Assembly: GCF_000429685.1 (NCBI RefSeq)
Contig: NZ_AUCI01000008.1
Coordinates: 62,001 to 126,000, forward strand
Length of the DNA: 64,000 nt
From: Salibacterium aidingense DSM 18341
Lineage (GTDB): Bacteria; Bacillota; Bacilli; Bacillales; Marinococcaceae
Reading direction: 5' to 3'
Notes under the pieces: model-generated
Databases searched by the model: none
What the model was told of the DNA's origin: nothing
What the model saw: only the letters and a program-made list of their open reading frames with translations
In this document: in pieces, positions 57,199 to 64,000 of the stretch
How the letters are laid out: every line of letters starts with the position of its first letter
How positions within the stretch are numbered: position 1 is the stretch's first letter
Made by a program: the position numbers and the translations under genes

Positions 57199-58490
57199 GT
57201 GAAACGATTACATTTGACCAACTCCAGGAGACAGTTTATAAAGAACAACTTTCCAATGGTTTGACGATTTTTGTCCTGCCGAAAAAGGGGTTTCATAAAA
57301 CGTTTGCGACATTTACAACGAATTACGGCTCCATTGATAATCGATTTGTTCCCATCGGTAAACAAGGGGAGGTAAAAGTCCCGGATGGGATTGCACATTT
57401 TTTGGAACATAAAATGTTTGAAGATGAAGAAGGCGATGTGTTTCAGACGTTTGGGGAACAGGGAGCATCGGCCAATGCATTTACCAGCTTCACCAAAACA
57501 GCGTATTTGTTTTCCAGTACCCAGGAGACAGAAAAAAATTTAACAACGCTGCTGGATTTTGTGCAGCATCCTTATTTTACAGAAGAAACGGTGGAGAAGG
57601 AAAAGGGTATTATCTCCCAGGAGATCCGGATGTATGAAGATAATCCGGACTGGCAGCTTTTTTTTAATCTTTTGGCTGGATTGTATCACAATCATCCGGT
57701 AAAAATAGATATTGCCGGCACAGTAGATTCCATTCGTGAAATTACGAAGGATGACTTATATGAATGTTATGAAACGTTTTATCATCCCAGCAACATGATA
57801 TTATGTGTAGCAGGGGACGCCGAGCCTTCGCATATTATTAATATCGTGAAAGAAAATCAAGCTCGTAAGACGTTTAAAGATCCAGAGGAAGTAGAGCGGA
57901 TTTTTGAGAAGGAGCCGGAACATTCGGTTCAGGAAAAAACAGTCGTTCCCATGAGTGTCAATACACCTAAATGTATGGTTGGATATAAAATTGCTTTCCC
58001 GGAAAAGCAGGGCAAAGCCCTTCTGCGTTATGAACTTACCGTGGAAATACTGCTGGAAGCTCTGTTTGGGGCAGGATCAGATGTGTATGAATCTCTCTAT
58101 GAAGAAGGATTGATCGACGATTCTTTTTCGTCAGAATTTATGCTGGAGCGTTCCTTTTCTTTTGCTGCTATCGGCGGAGATACGGCAGAACCGGATAAAT
58201 TGGTGCAGCGCATAACAGAGACGCTGGACAGAGCAGCTTCGGAGGGAATAAGCAGGGAAAACATCGAAAGAGTGCGCCGTAAGAAAATTGGGAACTTTTT
58301 AAAACAGCTGAATTCCCCGGAATTTATGGCTAACCAATATACAGATTATGCCTTTCATGATCTGCATTTGTTTGACGTCATCCCCTTGTTGGAAGAAATT
58401 ACAAGCGATCAAGTGAATGAATTACTTCCTGTGTTATTCCAGGAAAAAGCAAAAGCTGTATCACAGATCACAAAAAAGCAGGATGAATAG
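57195..58490 (+). CDS. ymfH: YmfH, M16-family zinc peptidase
   Basis: YmfH carries the intact inverted zinc motif HFLEH (H68, E71, H72) in AHFLEHKMFEDEEGDVFQTF, with the distal Glu around SQEIRMYEDNPDWQ. It overlaps ymfF by 4 bases, supporting coupled synthesis and a complex with it. The length is 431 aa. The substrate is unknown in Bacillus; related enzymes process peptides. Confidence 0.92.
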   Translation: MSETITFDQLQETVYKEQLSNGLTIFVLPKKGFHKTFATFTTNYGSIDNRFVPIGKQGEVKVPDGIAHFLEHKMFEDEEGDVFQTFGEQGASANAFTSFTKTAYLFSSTQETEKNLTTLLDFVQHPYFTEETVEKEKGIISQEIRMYEDNPDWQLFFNLLAGLYHNHPVKIDIAGTVDSIREITKDDLYECYETFYHPSNMILCVAGDAEPSHIINIVKENQARKTFKDPEEVERIFEKEPEHSVQEKTVVPMSVNTPKCMVGYKIAFPEKQGKALLRYELTVEILLEALFGAGSDVYESLYEEGLIDDSFSSEFMLERSFSFAAIGGDTAEPDKLVQRITETLDRAASEGISRENIERVRRKKIGNFLKQLNSPEFMANQYTDYAFHDLHLFDVIPLLEEITSDQVNELLPVLFQEKAKAVSQITKKQDE

Positions 58491-58491
58491 C

Positions 58492-59211
58492 ATGAGCGAG
58501 TTTACGCTGGTAACGGGGGCAAGCGGGGGAATAGGGAGGGCGATTGCCCTTTCCCTTGCCAAAGAAGGACATGCATTGTTTCTCCATTATCATCGTTCCA
58601 GAGAGAATATAATGCAGCTGAAGCAGGAATGTGAGGCCTATGGCAGCCAGGCAGTTATAGTGCAAAGCGATTTAACATCAAGAAATGGGGCAGCCTGTTT
58701 ATTAGAGCAGCTGCATTTTCCGGTGGGACATGTCGTTTATAACTGCGGCACACCTTCTTACGGGTTGTATCAGGATCTTTCCGAAAAAGAATTTTATGAG
58801 CTGGCTCATATCCATTTTTTAAATGCCATGTGGCTGACACACGAGTTACTCCCTTCCATGTTAACGAATAAAAAGGGGACGATTGTGATGATCTCCTCTA
58901 TTTGGGGAGAAAAGGGAGCAGCCCTTGAAGTCGCCTATTCTGCCATGAAAGGCGGAGTAAATACATTTGTAAAAGCACTGGCCAAAGAGACGGCACGGTC
59001 CGGAGTGAGGGTGAATGCTGTGGCGCCCGGTATTGTGGATACTCCGATGATGAACGGGTTTACAGAGGAAGAAAAAGCGGAGCTGGCCGGGGAGGTGCCC
59101 GCCGGCCGTTTTGGTGTTCCCGAGGACGTGGCAGAAGCAGTGGTTTTTTTAATGCGGGAGTCTTCTTCCTATATTAACGGTCATATTTTAAATGTGAATG
59201 GCGGCTGGTAA
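58492..59211 (+). CDS. ymfI: YmfI, EF-P 5-aminopentanone reductase (SDR family)
   Basis: YmfI is a short-chain dehydrogenase; in B. subtilis it carries out the final reduction of the 5-aminopentanol modification on EF-P. The NAD(P) motif TGASGGIGRAIA, the YNCG segment, and the catalytic Ser (ISSIWGEKG) with Y-x-x-x-K (YSAMK) are present. ATG 58492 follows the ymfH stop by 1 base and is preferred to upstream ATGs inside ymfH. The length is 239 aa. Other SDR roles (FabG-like) cannot be excluded from sequence alone. Confidence 0.88.
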   Translation: MSEFTLVTGASGGIGRAIALSLAKEGHALFLHYHRSRENIMQLKQECEAYGSQAVIVQSDLTSRNGAACLLEQLHFPVGHVVYNCGTPSYGLYQDLSEKEFYELAHIHFLNAMWLTHELLPSMLTNKKGTIVMISSIWGEKGAALEVAYSAMKGGVNTFVKALAKETARSGVRVNAVAPGIVDTPMMNGFTEEEKAELAGEVPAGRFGVPEDVAEAVVFLMRESSSYINGHILNVNGGW

Positions 59212-59293
59212 AAGAATGAAGGCGGATGACACATATATTTCCTTCTCATGGAGAACACTACAATAGAAATTACCTTGAAGGAGGGAATGTATC

Positions 59294-59551
59294 ATGTCGG
59301 TGCTTGATAATTGGGATCAATGGAAACAGTTTTTGGATGGAAGGCTGGACCAGGCTAAACAGGAAGGCATGAATGACACTGTTGTCTCGGAAGTGGCCTA
59401 TGAAGTAGGCGAATACCTCGCCAATTCCGTCGACCCAAAAAATGAACAGGAACGAATACTTTCTGATTTATGGCATGTTGCTGATGAAGAGGAACAGCAC
59501 GCCATAGCCAACATGATGGTAAAACTTGTACAGTCCGATTCCATGAATTAA
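59294..59551 (+). CDS. ymfJ: YmfJ, DUF3243 protein
   Basis: This 85-aa acidic protein belongs to the DUF3243 family (YmfJ), of unknown function, found in this gene order in Bacilli. The sequence VLDNWDQWKQFLDGRLDQAK followed by SEVAYEVGEYLANSVDP is typical. A strong AAGGAGGG precedes the ATG, and a terminator follows, so it may be a monocistronic unit. No clear promoter hexamers were identified in the 80 bases upstream. Confidence 0.9.
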   Translation: MSVLDNWDQWKQFLDGRLDQAKQEGMNDTVVSEVAYEVGEYLANSVDPKNEQERILSDLWHVADEEEQHAIANMMVKLVQSDSMN

Positions 59552-59556
59552 ACAAT

Positions 59557-59600
59557 ACAAACTGCCCTTCCTTGTAAAGGGCAGTTTGTTTCTATTTTAG
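59557..59600 (+). terminator. Strong intrinsic terminator after ymfJ
   Basis: ACAAACTGCCCTT (59557-59569) and AAGGGCAGTTTGT (59577-59589) form a perfect 13-bp stem with a 7-base loop. A T-rich tract follows. It is the longest perfect terminator stem in the window. Confidence 0.92.
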
Positions 59601-59705
59601 AAGGACATTCTTCTTAAAATTGGAATAACACTATTCAAACGAAAAAAAATAGCGTAAAATGACAGATATCCGATGAAATTGTCTGTCACAAAGGGAGAGA
59701 ATGAT

Positions 59706-60482
59706 ATGGAAGGAAAGAAGGAGTGGTATCTTGAATATGAAATTCATCAGAACCGGCCCGGACTTTTAGGGGATATTTCTTCTTTACTCGGTATTCTTTC
59801 CATTAATATTGTTACGATCAACGGGGTGGAGGACAGACGCCGCGGGATGTTGATCCGCAGCCGGCATGATGATCAAATATCTCGTTTTTGCGCCATCCTT
59901 GATACGATAGAGAATATTACCGTTCGGAAAATAAGAGAACCGAGGCTTCGAGATCGTCTGGCTGTCATGCACGGACGGTACATAGAACGGGATGCGGATG
60001 ATAAAAAGACCTTTCGGTTTGTCAGGGACGAACTTGGTCTTTTAGTAGATTTTATGGCGGAATTATTCAAAAAAGACAGGCATTATCTTGTCGGTATCCG
60101 GGGGATGCCGAGAGTAGGGAAAACCGAATCGCTGGTAGCGGCAAGCGTATGTGCCAATAAACGCTGGTCTTTTATTTCTTCGACGCTGCTCAGGCAGACG
60201 GTTCGGAACCAGCTGGCAGAGGATGAGCTGGAAAAGGGACATATTTACATTGTTGATGGAATTGTGTCAATGATGAGAGCCTCCAGCCAGCATCAGGAGC
60301 TTGTTCATGATATTATGAAGCTGCCTGCAGTTAAAGTGATCGAACACCCGGATATTTTTATAAGAGAATCCCAGTATACGTTTGATGATTTTGATTGTAT
60401 GATTGAACTGCGGAACAATGAATCAGAAGAGATTACATATGAAGTAGTGGAATCTGGTTTTTCTTCTTTCGATATCAGTTAA
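59706..60482 (+). CDS. ymfK: YmfK, DUF3388 protein with ACT-like and P-loop regions
   Basis: YmfK (DUF3388) is conserved between ymfJ and ymfM in Bacilli but has no known function. The N-terminus resembles an ACT regulatory domain (residues 5-75, NRPGLLGDISSLLGILSINI). The second half contains a P-loop-like GMPRVGKTES near residue 140 and IYIVDGIVSMM. ATG 59706 (AAAGGGAGAG upstream) gives 258 aa; the upstream ATG 59673 lacks support. Nucleotide binding is inferred from the P-loop-like motif only. Confidence 0.88.
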   Translation: MEGKKEWYLEYEIHQNRPGLLGDISSLLGILSINIVTINGVEDRRRGMLIRSRHDDQISRFCAILDTIENITVRKIREPRLRDRLAVMHGRYIERDADDKKTFRFVRDELGLLVDFMAELFKKDRHYLVGIRGMPRVGKTESLVAASVCANKRWSFISSTLLRQTVRNQLAEDELEKGHIYIVDGIVSMMRASSQHQELVHDIMKLPAVKVIEHPDIFIRESQYTFDDFDCMIELRNNESEEITYEVVESGFSSFDIS

Positions 60483-60498
60483 GTGGTAGGTGTTAACA

Positions 60499-61428
60499 GT
60501 GTCAGAGCTTGGTGAATTTTTAAGGACAAAAAGAGAAGAACAGGATATATCGATTGAAAGACTTCAAGAGATGACTAAGATACAAAAAAGGTATCTCGCG
60601 GCTATTGAAGAAGGGCGTTATGATTCCCTGCCGGGAGCTTTTTATACGAGGGCTTTTGTAAAAAGTTATGCGGAAGCGTTACGATTAAATCCGGAAGACG
60701 TATTTGAAACCTACGGCAGTGAACTGCCCCAGCCCAAGCAGCAGACGACGGACCTGCCTTCCCGGGCGGAAAAATCAAAGCCTAAAGTGCAGAAAAACAG
60801 AGGCCGTAAACCAACTGTCCTGCCGGCTCTCTTGGGTATTCTTTTTCTTCTGGTCGTTGCAGCAGGTATATATCTCGTGGTCCAGGAAACGGATCAGGGA
60901 AATCCGGAAGGCAGCGAGCCTGATGATGATCCGGCGATCGAAATGGACTCAAACGAAGAAGCGGGAGAAAACGAGTCAGAGTCGGAAGAAGGCCGGGACG
61001 TCCCTGAACAGGAAAAGGATGAAGGAAAGGCGGAGGAGGAGCCGGACTCTGGAGACTCGACCGAACAAAATAGCAGTGCTGGGGAAGAAGAGGAAGAAAC
61101 AGAAGAGGCCGTTCAGCCAGAATTTGTGGAAACCACCCAGGGGAACCGCTCTGTTTTTGATGTATCCGGGGCGGATGAAATGATAATTGAACTTGAACTA
61201 ACCGGTGATGCATGGCTTGCGGTGGAAGACGAAGAAGGAAGCAGTCTGGAGGATGTATCGGGACTGCAGGCCGGGGATACCGTGGAAATGGATCTTAGCG
61301 GTGAAGACTATGTCAAAATTAATATCGGAAGTTCTCCTAATGTCATTGTACGTTTTAACGGTGAGGAAGTGGAATATCCGATCGACAGCGTGCATCAGCA
61401 TCTTATTTTTGACAAACAGCCTCAATAG
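60499..61428 (+). CDS. ymfM: YmfM/RodZ-like membrane protein
   Basis: RodZ-type proteins link the MreB cytoskeleton to the membrane and help set cell shape. The N-terminal HTH_25 domain (residues 1-70, KIQKRYLAAIEEGRYDSLPG), one membrane segment (about 112-132) and a C-terminal DUF4115-like beta domain (residues 215-305) are visible. The external linker (about 135-215) is extremely acidic, rich in Glu, Asp and Ser, and longer than in typical relatives. GTG 60499 fits family N-termini and GTAGGTG spacing; GTG 60490 is the alternative. Confidence 0.9.
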   Translation: MSELGEFLRTKREEQDISIERLQEMTKIQKRYLAAIEEGRYDSLPGAFYTRAFVKSYAEALRLNPEDVFETYGSELPQPKQQTTDLPSRAEKSKPKVQKNRGRKPTVLPALLGILFLLVVAAGIYLVVQETDQGNPEGSEPDDDPAIEMDSNEEAGENESESEEGRDVPEQEKDEGKAEEEPDSGDSTEQNSSAGEEEEETEEAVQPEFVETTQGNRSVFDVSGADEMIIELELTGDAWLAVEDEEGSSLEDVSGLQAGDTVEMDLSGEDYVKINIGSSPNVIVRFNGEEVEYPIDSVHQHLIFDKQPQ

Positions 61429-61434
61429 CTTTTT

Positions 61435-61466
61435 AACCCCGGGTTTTCCTGCCTCCCGGGGTTTCC
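61435..61466 (+). terminator. GC-rich terminator-like hairpin after ymfM
   Basis: AACCCCGGG (61435-61443) and CCCGGGGTT (61455-61463) form a perfect 9-bp stem. The downstream tract is only TTTCCTT, so termination may be partial. Confidence 0.65.
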
Positions 61467-61532
61467 TTATGAGAAACGGCTGGATTTTAAGGTGTTTTTT
61501 ATATGCTTTGAGTCACTTTTCGAAAGATATTA

Positions 61533-61541
61533 TGGTACAAT
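61533..61541 (+). promoter_or_regulatory. Possible extended -10 promoter for pgsA
   Basis: TG-G-TACAAT (61533-61541) resembles an extended -10 box after the ymfM hairpin and about 75 bases before pgsA. A TTGAGT upstream is 22 bases away and too far to be a normal -35. Supported only by this motif. Confidence 0.45.
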
Positions 61542-61620
61542 GATGGGTGAATTCTGAACGAGCGGGTGAAAAATTGCTGTAGAAGATCAGGTGAACTGGA
61601 ACGAAACGAGGGTTTTTACC

Positions 61621-62199
61621 ATGAATCTGCCAAACCAAATTACCATTGCCCGGATACTTTTAATTCCTGTGTTTATGGTATTAATGCTTGCTCCGCTTTC
61701 GCTGGGGAACATAAATATAAATGGCATCCCGCTTCCATCCACGCATGCGGCGGGTGCTTTATTATTTGTTATCGCGGCAGCCACGGACTGGCTTGATGGG
61801 TATTTTGCGAGAAAATATAATCTTGTCAGTAATTTTGGGAAGTTTCTTGATCCCCTGGCCGATAAACTGCTCGTTACGGCTGCGCTGCTTTCGCTGATTG
61901 AAATGGGACTGCTTCCGGCCTGGATGGGGATTGTTATTTTAAGCCGAGAATTTGCGGTGACGGGAATGCGGCTTGTTGCTGCTTCGGAAGGAAATGTTAT
62001 TGCAGCCAGCGGACTGGCTAAGTGGAAGACAGTGTTTCAAATGGCAGCGCTGGCTGTATTGTTACTGCACAATGTTCCGTTTGCTGGATGGAATCTTCCT
62101 GTAGGAATGCTATTGATGTGGGCGGCGGTAGTGCTTACCATTTTATCGGGTATTGATTATTTTGTGAAAAACAAACATATATTCAGGCAATCGATGTAA
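61621..62199 (+). CDS. pgsA: CDP-diacylglycerol-glycerol-3-phosphate 3-phosphatidyltransferase
   Basis: PgsA makes phosphatidylglycerol phosphate from the CDP-diacylglycerol produced by CdsA. The CDP-alcohol transferase motif is complete: TDWLDGYFARKYNLVSNFGK followed by FLDPLADKLL. About five membrane segments are visible. ATG 61621 with GAGGG upstream gives 192 aa against 193 in B. subtilis. Its stop codon begins the triple TAACAGGAG repeat. Confidence 0.96.
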   Translation: MNLPNQITIARILLIPVFMVLMLAPLSLGNININGIPLPSTHAAGALLFVIAAATDWLDGYFARKYNLVSNFGKFLDPLADKLLVTAALLSLIEMGLLPAWMGIVILSREFAVTGMRLVAASEGNVIAASGLAKWKTVFQMAALAVLLLHNVPFAGWNLPVGMLLMWAAVVLTILSGIDYFVKNKHIFRQSM

Positions 62200-62223
62200 C
62201 AGGAGTAACAGGAGTAACAGGAG
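62197..62223 (+). repeat. Three tandem copies of a 9-bp repeat forming the cinA ribosome binding site
   Basis: TAACAGGAG occurs at 62197-62205, 62206-62214 and 62215-62223 with no mismatch. The first TAA is the pgsA stop codon, each copy contains an AGGAG core, and the last one lies at the start of the AGGAGGATAGG preceding cinA. Replication slippage could change the number of copies and thus the pgsA-to-cinA distance without altering either protein. Confidence 0.85.
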
Positions 62224-62230
62224 GATAGGA

Positions 62231-63457
62231 ATGAACGCAGAAATCATTGCAGTCGGCTCGGAACTCTTATTAGGACAGATCGCAGACACAAATGGACAGT
62301 ACCTTTCCACAGAACTAGCAGGGATTGGAATTAATGTATATCGGCATACTGTCGTCGGGGACAATGAAGAACGTCTGCTGGAGGCACTAAAGGAAGCATC
62401 GGAACGGGCAGATACAATAATTGTCTCAGGGGGCCTCGGTCCGACAGAGGATGATCTGACAAAAGAAACGCTTGCTCGTTTTACAGGGAAACAGCTTTTT
62501 TACCATGAAGCCTCTCTGAAGAAAGTTGAAGACTATTTTGCAAAAAAAGGAAGTCCCATGCCGCAGAACAATAAAAAGCAGGCTCTCTATACAGAAAGCA
62601 GTGATGTATTTTATAATAGAGCCGGATTTGCCTGCGGTATAGGGTTAGAACATGAAGACACGCTTTTTTTACTGCTTCCGGGGCCGCCCCGTGAGTTAAA
62701 GCACATGTTTGAAAACGATGTGAAGCCTTATCTTCTGAATAGATTAGATGAAAATGCCCTTGTTTTATCACGCGTTCTGCGTTTTTTTGGCATTGGAGAG
62801 TCACGTCTGGAGGAACAGTTGATTGATCTCATTCAACATCAGACAAACCCAACGATCGCTCCTCTGGCTTCGGACGGAGAGGTAACGGTAAGATTGACTG
62901 CCAAAGCCGCCGGGCGGGCGGAGGCAGAAAAAATGCTGGATACCGTTGAAGCACAGATTCAGAACAAAGTTGGCAAGTACCTGTATGGGAAAGAAAAGGA
63001 AACACTGCCCTCTCAGGTAGTTCGAATGTTTACAGATAACGGCTTGACGATAGCTGCGGCGGAAAGTATAACCGGCGGATGGTTTTCTAAAGCCCTGGTC
63101 GATATCCCCGGAGCTTCAGGAATATTAGAAGGAGCGGTGACGGTTTACACGGAGCAGGCGAAAACAAAAGTATTAGGGGTGGATGCTGACGTAATTGCTC
63201 ACCATGGCGCCGTGAGCAGCGAGTGCGCGGAACAGATGGCAGAGAAAGTCCGCCGTATGTACGGGAGCAGGATCGGTATCAGTTTCACCGGAACGGCCGG
63301 CCCCGGGTCAATAGAGGGGAAAGAGCCGGGAACGGTGTGGATCGGTGTGGCTGATTCCAGGCAGGTCACCTCTCATTTATTAAATCTCACAGGAAGCCGT
63401 GAACATATCCGCCGCCTCGCGGTGTATTACGGCTGCTGGTTTTTATTGCACAGATAA
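62231..63457 (+). CDS. cinA: CinA-family protein (competence/damage-inducible, NMN deamidase)
   Basis: CinA proteins pair an N-terminal MoaB-like/ADP-ribose pyrophosphatase-type domain with a C-terminal nicotinamide mononucleotide deamidase domain. The N-terminal AEIIAVGSELLLGQIADTNG and SGGLGPTEDDLTKET motifs, and the C-terminal AAAESITGGWFSKALVDIPG and GTAGPGSIEGKEPGTVWIGV are clear. The length is 408 aa. In B. subtilis recA follows; here a helicase gene does. Confidence 0.95.
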   Translation: MNAEIIAVGSELLLGQIADTNGQYLSTELAGIGINVYRHTVVGDNEERLLEALKEASERADTIIVSGGLGPTEDDLTKETLARFTGKQLFYHEASLKKVEDYFAKKGSPMPQNNKKQALYTESSDVFYNRAGFACGIGLEHEDTLFLLLPGPPRELKHMFENDVKPYLLNRLDENALVLSRVLRFFGIGESRLEEQLIDLIQHQTNPTIAPLASDGEVTVRLTAKAAGRAEAEKMLDTVEAQIQNKVGKYLYGKEKETLPSQVVRMFTDNGLTIAAAESITGGWFSKALVDIPGASGILEGAVTVYTEQAKTKVLGVDADVIAHHGAVSSECAEQMAEKVRRMYGSRIGISFTGTAGPGSIEGKEPGTVWIGVADSRQVTSHLLNLTGSREHIRRLAVYYGCWFLLHR

Positions 63458-63512
63458 GCTTTCGTTTCTTATCCGTGCTCAGTATAAGGAAAACTTCGGC
63501 CTCCGCCGTATG

Positions 63513-63535
63513 AACTCGGGTTAAGCCGGGTTTTT
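63513..63535 (+). terminator. Intrinsic terminator after cinA
   Basis: AACTCGG (63513-63519) pairs with CCGGGTT (63526-63532, one G-U), loop GTTAAG, then T-run. It lies about 27 bases before the helicase start, so the helicase may need read-through or a promoter not identified here. Confidence 0.75.
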
Positions 63536-63561
63536 CTAAAAAGAAAAGGTGGTAACAAATA

Positions 63562-64000
63562 ATGTACTTTAACGATTTTGATGTAAAAGAAGAAATAAAG
63601 AAAGCGATCAGGGAAATGGGTTTTGAAGAGCCTTCCCCGGTCCAGGAGAAAGCAATACCGGAAATTCTGCAGTCCAAGGATTTAATTGCTCAGGCCCAGA
63701 CAGGAACGGGAAAGACAGCGGCATTTGGTATTCCGCTGATTAACCGCATTACGAATGAAAATCATGTCCAGGCGATGATTCTTACTCCAACAAGAGAACT
63801 GGCTATTCAAGTATCCGGTGAGCTGCAGAAGCTTTCCAAACATCTGGATATCCGTACGCTTCCGATATACGGCGGTCAATCGATCGGCCATCAGATAAAA
63901 GCATTAAAGCAGGGGGTGCAGATTGTCATAGGAACCCCGGGGCGTGTGCAGGATCATTTGCGCCGGAAGACGCTGAAACTGGACCGGGTGAGGACTGTCG
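63562..64000 (+). CDS. DEAD-box RNA helicase, N-terminal part (3' end outside window)
   Basis: The frame from ATG 63562 is open to the window edge (146 codons). It shows the helicase Q motif (YFNDFDVKEEIKKAIREMGF followed by EEPSPVQEKAIP), motif I AQTGTGKTAAFGIP, motif Ia PTRELAIQ, the GG region YGGQSIGHQI and motif Ib TPGRVQDHL. This is a CshA/DeaD-type RNA helicase; which paralogue cannot be decided without the C-terminus. AAAAGGTGG precedes the ATG. It occupies the slot usually held by recA. Confidence 0.92.
   Translation, partial: MYFNDFDVKEEIKKAIREMGFEEPSPVQEKAIPEILQSKDLIAQAQTGTGKTAAFGIPLINRITNENHVQAMILTPTRELAIQVSGELQKLSKHLDIRTLPIYGGQSIGHQIKALKQGVQIVIGTPGRVQDHLRRKTLKLDRVRTV

Noticed and set aside
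1-64000. CRISPR arrays, tRNA or rRNA genes, transposases, phage genes
   Set aside because: None was seen on either strand; the window is almost wholly conserved core genes on the plus strand.

Overview
This window is a long, almost entirely plus-strand stretch of chromosome from a spore-forming, motile, low-to-mid-GC Firmicute of the family Bacillaceae. Gene order follows the Bacillus subtilis segment from fliK through the fla/che operon, the rpsB-to-pnp translation block and the spoVF/dap region to cinA. Sporulation genes (spoVFA, spoVFB, spoIIIE, tepA) and a Gram-positive PolC support this. Many proteins carry strongly acidic tails or linkers (S2, NusA, FlhA linker, YmfM, FliK), which suggests, without proving, a halophilic or alkaliphilic lifestyle. 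No tRNA, rRNA, CRISPR, prophage or intact insertion sequence was seen.

Layout. Positions 1-18.7 kb hold the distal fla/che operon: fliK (cut by the window edge), flgD, a TIGR02530-type gene, flgE, swrD, fliL, fliM, fliY, cheY, fliZ, fliP, fliQ, fliR, flhB, flhA, flhF, flhG, cheB, cheC, cheD, sigD, fapA, a small charged protein and a swrB-type gene. The cheA and cheW genes that normally lie between cheB and cheC are absent. Positions 18.7-42.4 kb hold translation, envelope and replication genes: rpsB, tsf, pyrH, frr, uppS, cdsA, dxr, rseP, proS, polC, rimP, nusA, rnpM(ylxR), ylxQ, infB, ylxP, rbfA, truB, ribF, rpsO, pnp. Positions 42.4-50.3 kb hold ylxY, mlpA, ymxH and the dipicolinate/diaminopimelate cluster spoVFA-spoVFB-asd-dapG-dapA. 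Positions 50.5-63.5 kb hold rnjB, tepA, ylzJ, spoIIIE, ymfF, ymfH, ymfI, ymfJ, ymfK, ymfM, pgsA, cinA. A DEAD-box RNA helicase, cut by the right edge, stands where recA follows cinA in B. subtilis.

How the genes work together. The first block builds the hook, the C-ring switch and the type III export gate, adjusts chemotaxis signalling, and ends with the flagellar sigma factor, which is followed by a SigmaD-like promoter ahead of fapA. The second block supplies ribosome assembly and initiation factors, RNA decay and lipid/isoprenoid precursors. The third couples diaminopimelate synthesis to spore dipicolinate behind a SigmaK-like promoter. Most genes are closely spaced or overlap by 1-14 bases. 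The operons are punctuated by clear intrinsic terminators.

No wholly new multi-gene system was found. The observations most worth checking are a pseudoknot-capable rpsO leader, a hairpin between the Shine-Dalgarno sequence and start codon of swrD, a long structured element between tsf and pyrH, a triplicated 9-bp repeat making up the cinA ribosome binding site, the missing cheA/cheW, recA displacement, a low-GC patch inside flgE, and an RNase J2 that keeps the full metal-binding motif.
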